A stretch of DNA of 64,000 nucleotides from JBDWFY01 sp965275915 (GTDB taxonomy: Bacteria; Pseudomonadota; Alphaproteobacteria; Rhizobiales; Stappiaceae). A program made the translations under genes and the position numbers. The DNA is taken from positions 291,757-355,756 of the forward strand of contig CBDHYI010000004.1 of NCBI GenBank assembly GCA_965275915.1, written 5' to 3'. The notes below the pieces were generated by a model. That model was not told the DNA's origin. It searched no databases and worked only from the letters and a program-made list of their open reading frames with translations. Below are positions 1 to 8,240 of the stretch, in pieces (positions within the stretch are counted from its first letter, which is position 1; the number at the start of each line of letters is the position of its first letter).

Positions 1-177
1 CAGCGGAAATTTTTCTGCAGGACGAGCGCCGTATTTTTTGGAGAACTCGCGGCCCGGATCGGAAAAAAAGGTCGGCGAAACGTCATTTTCCCGCACCGTG
101 TTACAACCGGCGAGCGCCAGTCCGGCAATGCCCAGACCGGCGCCAACGACCTGTCGTCGTGAGACTGTCTTTGTCAT
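1..177 (-). CDS. Tat-like lipoprotein, N-terminal fragment (gene runs off the window)
   Basis: Only the first 59 residues are in the window. They begin with a twin-arginine-like segment (SRRQVVGAG), a hydrophobic stretch and a lipobox LAGC with the lipidated Cys near residue 25, so an envelope lipoprotein is clear. The ATG at 177-175 follows a purine-rich GGATGGGGCAATC. The gene lies 22 bases downstream of the L,D-transpeptidase on the same strand and is probably its operon partner. Rhizobial L,D-transpeptidases often come in tandem with this kind of leader, so a second YkuD enzyme is plausible. The catalytic domain would lie outside the window, so this is inference only. Confidence 0.7.
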   Translation of the reverse strand, partial: MTKTVSRRQVVGAGLGIAGLALAGCNTVRENDVSPTFFSDPGREFSKKYGARPAEKFPL

Positions 178-199
178 GATTGCCCCATCCATTTCCGTC

Positions 200-778
200 T
201 TAGAGGACAACCACGCGTGTCCCCAAAGGAACCCGGTCGTAAAGATCAACGACATGATCATTGATCATGCGGATGCAGCCATTGGAGACAGAGCGCCCGA
301 TCGACGAGGGCTGAGTTGTTCCGTGGATGCGGTAATAGGTATCGCGCCCGTCTTTATAAAGATAAAGCGCCCGTGCACCGAGTGGGTTGTCGATCCCGCC
401 GGGAACGCCTTTGGCGTACTGCGCATATTTTTCCGGTTCGCGGCGGATCATATTCCTGGTTGGAGTCCAGCGTGGCCACTCGGCTTTACGCTGAACCAGG
501 GCAGTGCCTTTGAAGGCGAGGCCTGCCCGACCGACACCGACACCGTAGCGCCGCGCACGACCCGGCCTTTCGACCAGATAGAGAAAGTGGTTCGCCGGAT
601 CGACCACGATGGTGCCGATTTGATAGTTGGTCGAAATTCGAACTCTCTGCGGCACGTAGGCAGGATCAAGTTTGAAGGTTTTTCTGAACTTTGCGCTGTG
701 ATGCGCACGCGCATCCCTCGCATAGGGAAGGGCCAAGGCAGTCAGGCCGCCAAGCACCAAATGACGTCTCGTAAACAT
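200..778 (-). CDS. L,D-transpeptidase (YkuD domain), exported
   Basis: 192-residue protein that would make 3-3 cross-links in peptidoglycan or attach proteins to it in the periplasm. A short signal with TRRHLVLGG suggests Tat or Sec export, with cleavage near residues 24-26 (ARAHH). The YkuD domain occupies roughly residues 45-192. It carries the family signature with His152 in IHGT and the catalytic Cys168 in SNGCIRM, followed by the usual DLYDRVPLGTRVVV ending. Length is normal for the small single-domain type common in Hyphomicrobiales. It precedes the lipoprotein fragment at 1-177 by 22 bases. Confidence 0.92.
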   Translation of the reverse strand: MFTRRHLVLGGLTALALPYARDARAHHSAKFRKTFKLDPAYVPQRVRISTNYQIGTIVVDPANHFLYLVERPGRARRYGVGVGRAGLAFKGTALVQRKAEWPRWTPTRNMIRREPEKYAQYAKGVPGGIDNPLGARALYLYKDGRDTYYRIHGTTQPSSIGRSVSNGCIRMINDHVVDLYDRVPLGTRVVVL

Positions 779-839
779 GGAACTACTCCGGATTTTCGTT
801 AATCTTCAGATCAAACTTTTCGATCGTAAGAGACGAAAA

Positions 840-1163
840 TCAGGAAATCGGAGGTCGCAGATCGACCCCCCTGCCGACTGAACCGATATTGCTGAACGTC
901 AAGGGCGTGTGGTCGATAAAGACCTTGGTGGGCCTGAGCGACGCGGCGGGAATAACAGCCTTGCAATCCGACTTGCAGAACGACGGTTTCTCATCCGCGA
1001 CGGCATCGCCGGAACAACAGTCTTTGTCAGCAACGAATTGAGATCCGACTGCTATTACTTCCGTGACAAACGTTTCGGATTTTTCCATATCGACTTTACC
1101 GACGGACACACCCTGCTGGGCGCCCACCAAAATAAAAGCCGCAATGAGTAATATCCGGAACAT
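840..1163 (-). CDS. Small secreted cysteine-containing protein, unknown
   Basis: 107 residues starting MFRILLIAAFILVGAQQG, a clear N-terminal hydrophobic signal or anchor. The mature part has a compact cluster of four cysteines (DKDCCSGD, then PSFCKSDCKAV) over about residues 48-68, which could bind a metal or form disulfides. It ends in a DLRPP-type tail. I do not recognise the family. It lies between the transpeptidase and the divergent ThuA-like gene. The Cys pattern recalls small periplasmic copper or zinc proteins, but no neighbour supports that. Confidence 0.6.
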   Translation of the reverse strand: MFRILLIAAFILVGAQQGVSVGKVDMEKSETFVTEVIAVGSQFVADKDCCSGDAVADEKPSFCKSDCKAVIPAASLRPTKVFIDHTPLTFSNIGSVGRGVDLRPPIS

Positions 1164-1319
1164 CTTCCGAAAATAGCCAAATTTCTTAAAGGAACCTATA
1201 TCTCACCGTTCACGGTTCCGTGAGGCCGCCTGAAAATAACAGGCGTTTTGGTTGACTCCCTGAGCGAACCCGCGATTGGTGTTCCTAACAGGCATTCGGA
1301 AAAGGGTTAGCAAAGGAAA

Positions 1320-1967
1320 ATGAGCAGAAAAAGTGCCCTCATCGCGTGGGGTGGCTGGGAAGGCCATACCCCCCGACAGAGTTCTGAGGTCGTTCGCACC
1401 ATTCTTGAAGGCCATGGATTCGATGTCGTCCTTAATGATGGAACGTCAGCATTCGCCGACCCGGCGCTCCCCACGTTCGATCTTATCGTGCCGGCGATTA
1501 CGATGTCGGAGATTGAAAAAGAGGAATTGCAAAATCTCCTCGCAGCGGTACGAGCCGGATGCGGGCTGGCCGGCTTTCACGGGTTGATGTGCGATTCTTT
1601 CAGAAACGAGCCGGGTTACCAGTTTATGACCGGCGGCCAATGGGTGGCCCATCCCGGCGACATCATCGATTACAGGATCGACATCGCCAAGCCTGACGAT
1701 CCCATTATGGCCGGACTTGAAAGCTTCAACTACCGGTCGGAACAATATTTCATGCATGTCGACCCAAGCATCGAGGTGCTGGCGACCACAACATTTGACG
1801 GCACATATTTTGACGAAATTGACGGTGTTGTCATGCCGGTGGTCTGGAAACGTCGCTTTGGCAGGGGACGCGTGTTTTACAGTTCCCTGGGCCATGTCGC
1901 GGAGGAGTTCGACGTGCCGCAAATGCGGACAATCTTTGAAAGAGGCGCGCTGTGGGCTGCGCGTTAA
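1320..1967 (+). CDS. ThuA-like domain protein
   Basis: 215 residues matching the ThuA/trehalose-utilisation family, a class-I glutamine-amidotransferase-like fold whose Agrobacterium and Sinorhizobium members act in disaccharide (3-keto-sugar) catabolism. Visible family features are the N-terminal ALIAWGGWEGHTP, the GLAGFHGLMCDSF segment near residue 85, GGQWVAHPG, and the C-terminal VVWKRRFGRGRVFYSSLGH. The domain covers the whole protein with no signal peptide, so it is cytoplasmic. It stands alone with no thu or sugar genes beside it, so the substrate is open. A repeat begins right after its stop codon. Confidence 0.85.
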   Translation: MSRKSALIAWGGWEGHTPRQSSEVVRTILEGHGFDVVLNDGTSAFADPALPTFDLIVPAITMSEIEKEELQNLLAAVRAGCGLAGFHGLMCDSFRNEPGYQFMTGGQWVAHPGDIIDYRIDIAKPDDPIMAGLESFNYRSEQYFMHVDPSIEVLATTTFDGTYFDEIDGVVMPVVWKRRFGRGRVFYSSLGHVAEEFDVPQMRTIFERGALWAAR

Positions 1968-2020
1968 ACAAAGAGTTGGGGCATTTCACGCGACCCGGCG
2001 ATCGCGAGAATTGCCCTGAA
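1968..2020. repeat. Dispersed short repeat with CGCGA/TCGCG hairpin
   Basis: The segment from CAAAGAGTTGGGGC through ACGCGACCCGGCGATCGCGAGAATTGC recurs almost unchanged at 25830-25876, where it sits directly against a MITE-like element. A short inverted core (CGCGA...TCGCG) could form a hairpin. Here it lies between two convergent genes (the ThuA-like gene and the RND permease), a typical site for palindromic repeats or bidirectional terminators. Confidence 0.65.
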
Positions 2021-2031
2021 TACAGAGAGTG

Positions 2032-5000
2032 TTACTCAGCCACCGTCTGCCGCCCGGAAGGCAAGGACAACAGGCGTCTTATTTTCTCCCGAGCTGTCTG
2101 AAAGGCGGCGTAGAGAACCGGAATCATCAGAAGGCCCAGTGTGCTGTCCAGAATCATACCGGCAAAAACCGGAATACCGATGGAGATGCGCCCTGCCGCA
2201 CCGGCCCCACTGGCCAATACGAGCGGCAATACGCCGATGATAAAACACAGGCCGGTCATGGTGACGGGTCGAAAGCGGATGCGGGCGGCGGTCAGGGCCG
2301 CATCGTGGATGCTCGCCCCCTGCTCTCTTGCCACCTTGGCAAATTCAACCACCATGATGGCTTTTTTCGCCGCCAAGCCGATGAGCAGTACAATTCCTAT
2401 CTGGGCATAGATGTTGTTGTTCAGAAACGACAGTACCAGCATCGGCAACAATGCGCCGCAAATCGCAAAAACGGTCGATGCCATGACCGCCATGGGCAGG
2501 GTCCAGCTCTCATATTGAGCGACCAGGCACAGATAAGCGAAAACAACCGCCAGAATGAGAATATAAGTCACGAGACCACCGGCCTCGATTTCCTGAAGGG
2601 TGACACCGCTCCAGGCGATGTCATAGCCGGCCGGCAACGTGCTGTCGGCAATCGTCTTCATCGCCGCAATCGCCTCACCTGAGCTGTACCCATCGGTAAT
2701 CTGACCGCTGATGCTGGCTGATGGCGAAAGGTTGAAGCGGGCGATGGTATCCGGACCGATGACCGGATTCCTGCTGATCAGACCGCGGAGAGGAAAAATA
2801 TCCCCATCGGCGTTTTTGACATAGATATTCTCAATATCTTCAACCGATTGCCGAAACGGTGCATCCGCCGACATAACAACCCAGTAAACACGACCGTCCT
2901 TGACGAAGTTATTAATATAGAGCGAACCCAGATTTGCCTGTAAAGCCGTGAAAATATCGCTGACTTCCACGCCCAGAGTTTCGGCGCGGTCCCGGTCAAT
3001 AGAGAGGTGAAACTGCGGCGATGCGGCGCTGTATTCGCTGTGCGCCGAATGGAATTGAGGCGCGGATCGGAGCGCTGACAAAAAAGCGTTCTTCGTTGCA
3101 TCGAGATCCGTCGGCGACCCTCCCCCAACATCCAGCAGTTTCGCCGAGACCCCGCCGGTTGATCCGACACCGTGAATGGCGGGTAACGGAAATACAAAGG
3201 CTTCAGCCGCGGGGACAGTCGCGAATTTCGAATCCAGCGTGCGCATGATCGAGTACCACTGTGTGTCCTGAGACGTGCGATTCTCCCAAGGCTCAAGAAC
3301 GATGACGACCATGCCGAGATTCGACTGGCCGCCGCCGAATATGCTGAAGCCGGAAACGGCGATCGCCTCGGCCACGCCCGGTGTTTCCTGAACCATCTTG
3401 CCCAGTTCCGCCATCACGTCTTCCGTACGCTGGAGCGACGCACCGTCCGGAAGCGAAACAGCGGACATCAGTACACCGTTGTCTTCGGGGGGAATGAACC
3501 CGGTTGGAATGATGCGGAAAAGATAAATCGTCCCGCCGACAACGCAGGCAAAGACCACAAGACTCAGCGCCATATGGCGAAGCGAAAAGCCGACAAGGCG
3601 CACATACCCGTTACGGAGTTTTTCCATGCCGACGGGAATGAAACGCAAAACACCCTTCGGTTTGCCCGTATCCCTGCGAAGCAGATTGGCACACAGGACC
3701 GGGCCAAGCGTCAACGCATTGATCGCCGACAAGCCGAAGGCAAAGATAATGGTCAGGGCAAATTCCAGATAGATTTCTCCGGTAATGCCGGGGAAAAAGC
3801 ACACCGGAACGAAAACCGCTGCAAGGACGAACGTGGTGGCGACGATCGGCCGGGTCACCTCCGACATGGCCTTCAGGGTCGCCTCTCTGGGCTCAAGACC
3901 GTACTGTTCCATGATGCGTTCGGCATTCTCAATAATGACAATCGCATCATCGACCACAAGCGTAATCGCCAGAACAATGGCAAACAGCGTGATCATATTG
4001 GCGCTGAAGCCGACCAGATAGATCAGCCCGCAGGTCCCCAGAAGCGAAACCGGGATGGCAATTGCCGGAACGATCGTCGCCCGCCAACTCAGCAGAAACA
4101 GGAAGGTAACGCCAATCACCAGAAGGGCGGTAATTCCGAGGGTAACAGCAATTTCCCGCAGTGATGCGCGAACAGCCTTTGTGACATCGTAAGTCAGTTC
4201 ATACGTGATATCATCGGGAAACTTGTCAGCAAGCCTCTCCATTTCGGAATAGACCGCGTCGGCAATATCAAGAGCGTTCGCTCCGCTTTCCTGATAAATC
4301 GCAACAACCGCAGACGGATTGCCGTTGAAGCGTGCCGAGGACGAGTAACTCTCCGATCCTAATTCAATCCGGGCGACATCCTTAAGACGAACAAGGGAAC
4401 CGTCCGAATTGGCAAGAACGATGATATTTTCGAATTCCTCGGCGGTTTTCAGCACGCCGTCCGCTTTAAGGGTAAACTGGAATTCGGTTTTCTCGTCCCC
4501 GAAGGGCGGCGCACCGACCGTTCCGGCCGCGGCTTCCACGTTCTGGTTGCTGATCGCTGTTGCGACATCCGCGGATGTGAGGTCCAGAGCCGCCATCCTG
4601 TCCGGATCGGTCCAGACACGCATGCTGTAGCTGAGCGGGCCGAACTGATTAACGGCCCCGACCCCGTTTATCCGCGCCAGAGGTTCCTGCAGATAGTTGG
4701 CTGCATAGTTGCTTAGAAACAGGTTGTCATGGGTCCCGTTCGGCGAGAGCAGGTTCACGACCTGGATCATATCGCCGGACTGCTTGGACGTTGAGATGCC
4801 CTGTTGCGTGACCGCCTCCGGCAGAATGGGCTCCGCCAGCGCCACCCGGTTCTGGACATTGATCGCCGCGATATCCGGATCCGTGCCCACTTCGAAAGTT
4901 ATCTCAAGCGAATAGCTGCCTTCATTGGAACTGGTGGAGGACATGTAAATCATGTTCTCCACCCCGTTGACCTGTTCTTCAATCGGGGTTGCAACGGCGT

Positions 5001-5178
5001 CCTGAATGAGAGCCGCGTTGGCACCCGGATAAGAGGCGGTCACATAAACCTGCGGCGGAGCTATGTCTGGAAACTGGGCAATGGGCAGCAAAAGAATCGC
5101 AATGCAGCCGATGAGGCTGGTGAAAATCGCAATGACCAGCGCGAATTTCGGCCGGTCGATAAAATAACTGGAGATCAT
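2032..5178 (-). CDS. RND efflux permease, HAE-1 (AcrB/MexB) family
   Basis: 1048-residue inner-membrane proton/drug antiporter, the pump subunit of a tripartite efflux system. The N-terminus MISSYFIDRPKFALVIAIF is the classic HAE-1 start. TM4 contains the proton-relay pair in VVDDAIVIIENAERIM (about residue 405-420), and the protein has two TM bundles with two large periplasmic loops. I chose the ATG at 5178 rather than upstream in-frame starts because the family begins here and it overlaps the adaptor stop by the ATGA motif (5175-5178). No TolC-type outer-membrane gene is adjacent, so a channel encoded elsewhere must be used. Substrates cannot be read from sequence. Confidence 0.96.
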   Translation of the reverse strand: MISSYFIDRPKFALVIAIFTSLIGCIAILLLPIAQFPDIAPPQVYVTASYPGANAALIQDAVATPIEEQVNGVENMIYMSSTSSNEGSYSLEITFEVGTDPDIAAINVQNRVALAEPILPEAVTQQGISTSKQSGDMIQVVNLLSPNGTHDNLFLSNYAANYLQEPLARINGVGAVNQFGPLSYSMRVWTDPDRMAALDLTSADVATAISNQNVEAAAGTVGAPPFGDEKTEFQFTLKADGVLKTAEEFENIIVLANSDGSLVRLKDVARIELGSESYSSSARFNGNPSAVVAIYQESGANALDIADAVYSEMERLADKFPDDITYELTYDVTKAVRASLREIAVTLGITALLVIGVTFLFLLSWRATIVPAIAIPVSLLGTCGLIYLVGFSANMITLFAIVLAITLVVDDAIVIIENAERIMEQYGLEPREATLKAMSEVTRPIVATTFVLAAVFVPVCFFPGITGEIYLEFALTIIFAFGLSAINALTLGPVLCANLLRRDTGKPKGVLRFIPVGMEKLRNGYVRLVGFSLRHMALSLVVFACVVGGTIYLFRIIPTGFIPPEDNGVLMSAVSLPDGASLQRTEDVMAELGKMVQETPGVAEAIAVSGFSIFGGGQSNLGMVVIVLEPWENRTSQDTQWYSIMRTLDSKFATVPAAEAFVFPLPAIHGVGSTGGVSAKLLDVGGGSPTDLDATKNAFLSALRSAPQFHSAHSEYSAASPQFHLSIDRDRAETLGVEVSDIFTALQANLGSLYINNFVKDGRVYWVVMSADAPFRQSVEDIENIYVKNADGDIFPLRGLISRNPVIGPDTIARFNLSPSASISGQITDGYSSGEAIAAMKTIADSTLPAGYDIAWSGVTLQEIEAGGLVTYILILAVVFAYLCLVAQYESWTLPMAVMASTVFAICGALLPMLVLSFLNNNIYAQIGIVLLIGLAAKKAIMVVEFAKVAREQGASIHDAALTAARIRFRPVTMTGLCFIIGVLPLVLASGAGAAGRISIGIPVFAGMILDSTLGLLMIPVLYAAFQTAREKIRRLLSLPSGRQTVAE

Positions 5179-6311
5179 TTCGACGACCCTTGACCGTCGG
5201 CCGCAGATTGATCGTCCGAAGAAACGACTTTGACCTCTTCTCCCGCTTTCACTTTCTGCAAGCCGGCAACAATGACCCTGTCCTTGGCCGCGAGCCCTGA
5301 TGAAACGGCCCACGCGCCGCTTAACTGCCGCCCCAAGGTGACATCGCGGCGTTCAACCACATTTTTGTCGTTGACGAGAAAGACGAAGTGCCCTGATTTA
5401 TCCAGTTGCAGGGCGGCCTGCGGAACGGCGACGACGGGTTTTGACTCGGGGTCCTTCAATCGCACGGAAACAAACTGACCCGGTATCAGCAGACCCTTGT
5501 CATTTGGAAAACTGGCCCTCAGTTCTATCGTATCGGAAGACTCCTGGACTTCAATATCCACATAATCGATGGCACCGGCGGAAGTATAATCTGTTCCGTC
5601 TGCAAGACCGATGATCACCTGGAGACGCGAGCCCTCCGGCGTGATTGCGCCTTGCTTCCGCTTTTCCAGAAGCTCTTTTTCACTGATAAAAAAACTGACA
5701 TAGATCGGATCGATGCTGGTTATGGTCGCCAGCGTCCCGCTGCTGGAGCTGACAAGATTGCCGACATTGATGGCCGTTTTGCCGATGCGTCCGTCAATCG
5801 GGCTGACAATATCGGTGTAACCGAGACTGATTTTTGCTGTTTCAAGCTCCGCAGCAGCCGCCGTGACCGCGGCCTTGTCGGAACCGAACGTGGCTTCCGC
5901 GGAATCGACGATCGACTGAGCGATATCTCCCCTCTTCAGCAACTCGCGCTGTCTTTCCAGATTGACCTCGGCATTTTTCGCCGTTGCCTTGGCCCCGGCA
6001 AGATCCGCTTCCGCTTTGTCCACGTCGGCCTGAAATGCGGCTTTATCGATCTGATAGAGGACGTCTCCGGCTTTAACCAGATGACCTTCTGTGAAAAGCC
6101 GCTTGTCAAGAACGCCTTCCACCCGTGCCTGAACGCTCACTGTTTTGACCGCCTGCACCCGACCGACATGCCTCTCGCGGTCTTGCGCCAAAACTTCACC
6201 GGCCTCTTTTACAATGACGCTTGGCGGCGAGGCCTGATCCGACTGAGCCGACGCCGAATGAACAAACGAAATCGTTGCGATGATGGTGAAGAGCAAAAAT
6301 CTTTTGATCAT
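5175..6311 (-). CDS. RND periplasmic adaptor (AcrA/MexA family)
   Basis: 378 residues with a Sec signal (MIKRFLLFTIIATISFVHSASAQ). Then come the membrane-fusion-protein modules: barrel-sandwich halves (VQARVEGVLDKRLFTEGHLV; SPIDGRIGKTAINVGNLV) around an alpha-helical hairpin rich in A/E/K (about 95-160), a beta-barrel, and a membrane-proximal domain (VPQAALQLDKSGHFVFLV). It links the AcrB-like pump to an outer-membrane channel and is translationally coupled to it by a 4-base overlap. There is no lipobox, so it is soluble or tethered only by the signal. Confidence 0.95.
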   Translation of the reverse strand: MIKRFLLFTIIATISFVHSASAQSDQASPPSVIVKEAGEVLAQDRERHVGRVQAVKTVSVQARVEGVLDKRLFTEGHLVKAGDVLYQIDKAAFQADVDKAEADLAGAKATAKNAEVNLERQRELLKRGDIAQSIVDSAEATFGSDKAAVTAAAAELETAKISLGYTDIVSPIDGRIGKTAINVGNLVSSSSGTLATITSIDPIYVSFFISEKELLEKRKQGAITPEGSRLQVIIGLADGTDYTSAGAIDYVDIEVQESSDTIELRASFPNDKGLLIPGQFVSVRLKDPESKPVVAVPQAALQLDKSGHFVFLVNDKNVVERRDVTLGRQLSGAWAVSSGLAAKDRVIVAGLQKVKAGEEVKVVSSDDQSAADGQGSSK

Positions 6312-6409
6312 GAAACGATTCGCGGCTGCAATTATCGATGCTGAGTTAGACGAATAGTTTCCGATTTCCAGCCGTCCATCAACAGAATAACCGGCGCGAA
6401 ACGATTTTT

Positions 6410-6429
6410 ATTACAATTATACCGTGCAG
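6410..6429 (-). promoter_or_regulatory. Putative shared operator upstream of the RND adaptor
   Basis: On the minus strand this reads CTGCACGGTATAATTGTAAT, about 100 bases before the adaptor start. Nearly the same string (CTGTCCGGTATTGATTGTAAT) occurs upstream of the DHA2 exporter at 8038-8058. The shared core CTGnnCGGTAT..ATTGTAAT continues into A-rich sequence in both. It may be a regulator site or a promoter segment; no cognate regulator gene is next to it. Confidence 0.4.
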
Positions 6430-6456
6430 ATTGTCGCAAAAGCCTAAATTTTGCGG

Positions 6457-7992
6457 TCAGCTTTGAGCAGTCTCCGGAGTTCCGGCCTTGCTTGCAATCA
6501 GTGGAACCAGGACCGCTCCTATGGCGCAAACCACGACCAGATACCACATCGCGCCGCTGTAACCGGCCATGAATGCGTCCTTGAACATCGGCAGAATTTT
6601 GTCCTCAAGACCAGGTGTCAGTTTGGCAAGTGTCGCCTGAGCACCGCTTGGGTCCGACAGGAGGCTGCGCACCAGTTCCAGGTCTTTTTGCGAGAGGTGA
6701 ACACCGGCCTCAGCGAGCGCACTGTCAAGGCGTCGTTTATCCAGTTCCTCAAACAACAACCCACCGATTGCCAGCCCGATGCTCGATCCGAAATTCCAGA
6801 TGGTATAAAGCGTTCCGATTGCGAGCCCGGCGGCCGCTGCCGGGAGGGCCGATGTTGCAAGCAGTGTTGCAGTGGCCTGCTGGAGCCCCCACCCAAGGCC
6901 GAAAAGACCAAGCCCCAGAAGCACAAACAGCACGGGGCTTGCGGGCTCAAAGAAAGTCTGTGTCAACGCCGCCAAGGCCAGGCAAACCTGTCCGGCGGTG
7001 ATGAACCCGATCGGCCCCAACCGGTCTGCCATGCCGCCGATGAGGGGCGGGATGATCACCACCAGCGAGGAGATCGGCAACAGCATCATACCGGCAATAT
7101 ACGGGATCTCGTTGCGAACGGTCTGCAGGTACAGCGGCGGCAGAAAGCTGCCCACGGCAATAAATCCGCCAAGACTGATCGCCACCACAACGGCGGACAG
7201 AAAACGAGGCTTCCTGAAAAGCTCGAAATCGATGATCGGACTGTCGGCTTTGCGCTCAATCTGAAGAAAAATTCCAAGAAGCACGATGCCGACAACCGCA
7301 AGCAGCAGAGTCTCGGGCGCCACCCAGCCCCAGTTATTGGCTTTCATAATGACGGTCACCAGCGAAGCCATGCCCGGCACGAAAAAGACCAAGCCGAGCC
7401 AGTCGACTTTTTCGTTCGCCTGTTTGGGTGTCTCAAGCAGTGTCCTTGATGCGATCAGAAAGCCGACAATCACAACAGGCACATTGACGTAAAACGCCCA
7501 GCGCCAGGAAAGCACGGAAAGAAACAGTCCGCCCAGCAATGGACCCACTGCCATACCGAAACCGGTAATGCTCATGAAAATCGCCAGCGCCCGACCGTGC
7601 TCCGCTTCGGGAAAGTGGTGCGTCGAAAGCGCCGCCCCGCATGTCAAAGTGACCGCGCCCGCGATTCCCTGAACAAAGCGGCAGGCAATCAGAAATTCCG
7701 GGCTCTGCGCCGTCCCGGCCAGAAAAGAGGCGAGCGCAAATACGATGACACCGGTGTAAAGAACTTTGCGCCGTCCCCAGATGTCTCCCAGCCGACCCAT
7801 CGTAACCATGAAGACGGTCAGCATCAGGAAGAATGAGTTCATCACCCACTGCAACTGATCCACTGTCGCATTCAGTTCCCGCTGGATTCCGGGCAGGATC
7901 GTGTTGACAATCGTGAAATCGATAAAAACAACGAAGCTCAGAATGCTGATACCGGTCAGCGCAACCCAGCGTTTCGGATACGGTTCCGCCAT
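6457..7992 (-). CDS. DHA2-family (EmrB/QacA-like) MFS drug exporter
   Basis: 511-residue 14-TM major-facilitator protein. The N-terminal helix has FVVFIDFTIVNTILPGIQREL, equivalent to motif D1 of the DHA2 family. The cytoplasmic loop 2-3 shows GRLGDIWGRRKVLYTG, the A motif, and TM5 carries GPLLGGLFLSVLSWRWAFYVNVP (antiporter motif C region). The ATG at 7992 follows GGGGGACAAC, a much better ribosome site than the in-frame ATG at 8025. It lies 145 bases upstream of the RND adaptor on the same strand. The shared upstream motif suggests co-regulation of two efflux systems. Confidence 0.93.
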   Translation of the reverse strand: MAEPYPKRWVALTGISILSFVVFIDFTIVNTILPGIQRELNATVDQLQWVMNSFFLMLTVFMVTMGRLGDIWGRRKVLYTGVIVFALASFLAGTAQSPEFLIACRFVQGIAGAVTLTCGAALSTHHFPEAEHGRALAIFMSITGFGMAVGPLLGGLFLSVLSWRWAFYVNVPVVIVGFLIASRTLLETPKQANEKVDWLGLVFFVPGMASLVTVIMKANNWGWVAPETLLLAVVGIVLLGIFLQIERKADSPIIDFELFRKPRFLSAVVVAISLGGFIAVGSFLPPLYLQTVRNEIPYIAGMMLLPISSLVVIIPPLIGGMADRLGPIGFITAGQVCLALAALTQTFFEPASPVLFVLLGLGLFGLGWGLQQATATLLATSALPAAAAGLAIGTLYTIWNFGSSIGLAIGGLLFEELDKRRLDSALAEAGVHLSQKDLELVRSLLSDPSGAQATLAKLTPGLEDKILPMFKDAFMAGYSGAMWYLVVVCAIGAVLVPLIASKAGTPETAQS

Positions 7993-8037
7993 GTTGTCCC
8001 CCAAGGCAGCTGTCTTGCGGCGCACTCAAATAATTTC

Positions 8038-8058
8038 ATTACAATCAATACCGGACAG
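8038..8058 (-). promoter_or_regulatory. Putative shared operator upstream of the DHA2 exporter
   Basis: Minus strand CTGTCCGGTATTGATTGTAAT, 46-66 bases before the exporter ATG. It is the counterpart of the motif at 6410-6429. Conservation of a 20-base string in front of two adjacent efflux genes is unlikely by chance and points to a common regulator, but it is not a clean palindrome. Confidence 0.4.
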
Positions 8059-8240
8059 GAGCTAAGCAGGGATTGAGCGGATAAGTCAATTGCAAGAACA
8101 GACACGCGGACCTGCGCACGGCAGCCACTCAATTCATGCTTGCAGACAACGGCTTTTGCAGTCATCACAGTCCCGCGGGCGTCTCAGGAAACCCAAAAAA
8201 AGCAAGACCTCCGTCCATAACGCAGGGAATCGTCGTTCAA

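Noticed and set aside
2029..2682. 217-codon open frame on the plus strand
   Set aside because: Antisense to the RND permease C-terminus; low-complexity Gln/Asp/Arg composition.
6451..7449. 332-codon open frame on the plus strand
   Set aside because: Antisense to the DHA2 exporter gene, Gln/Arg/His-rich, no family features.
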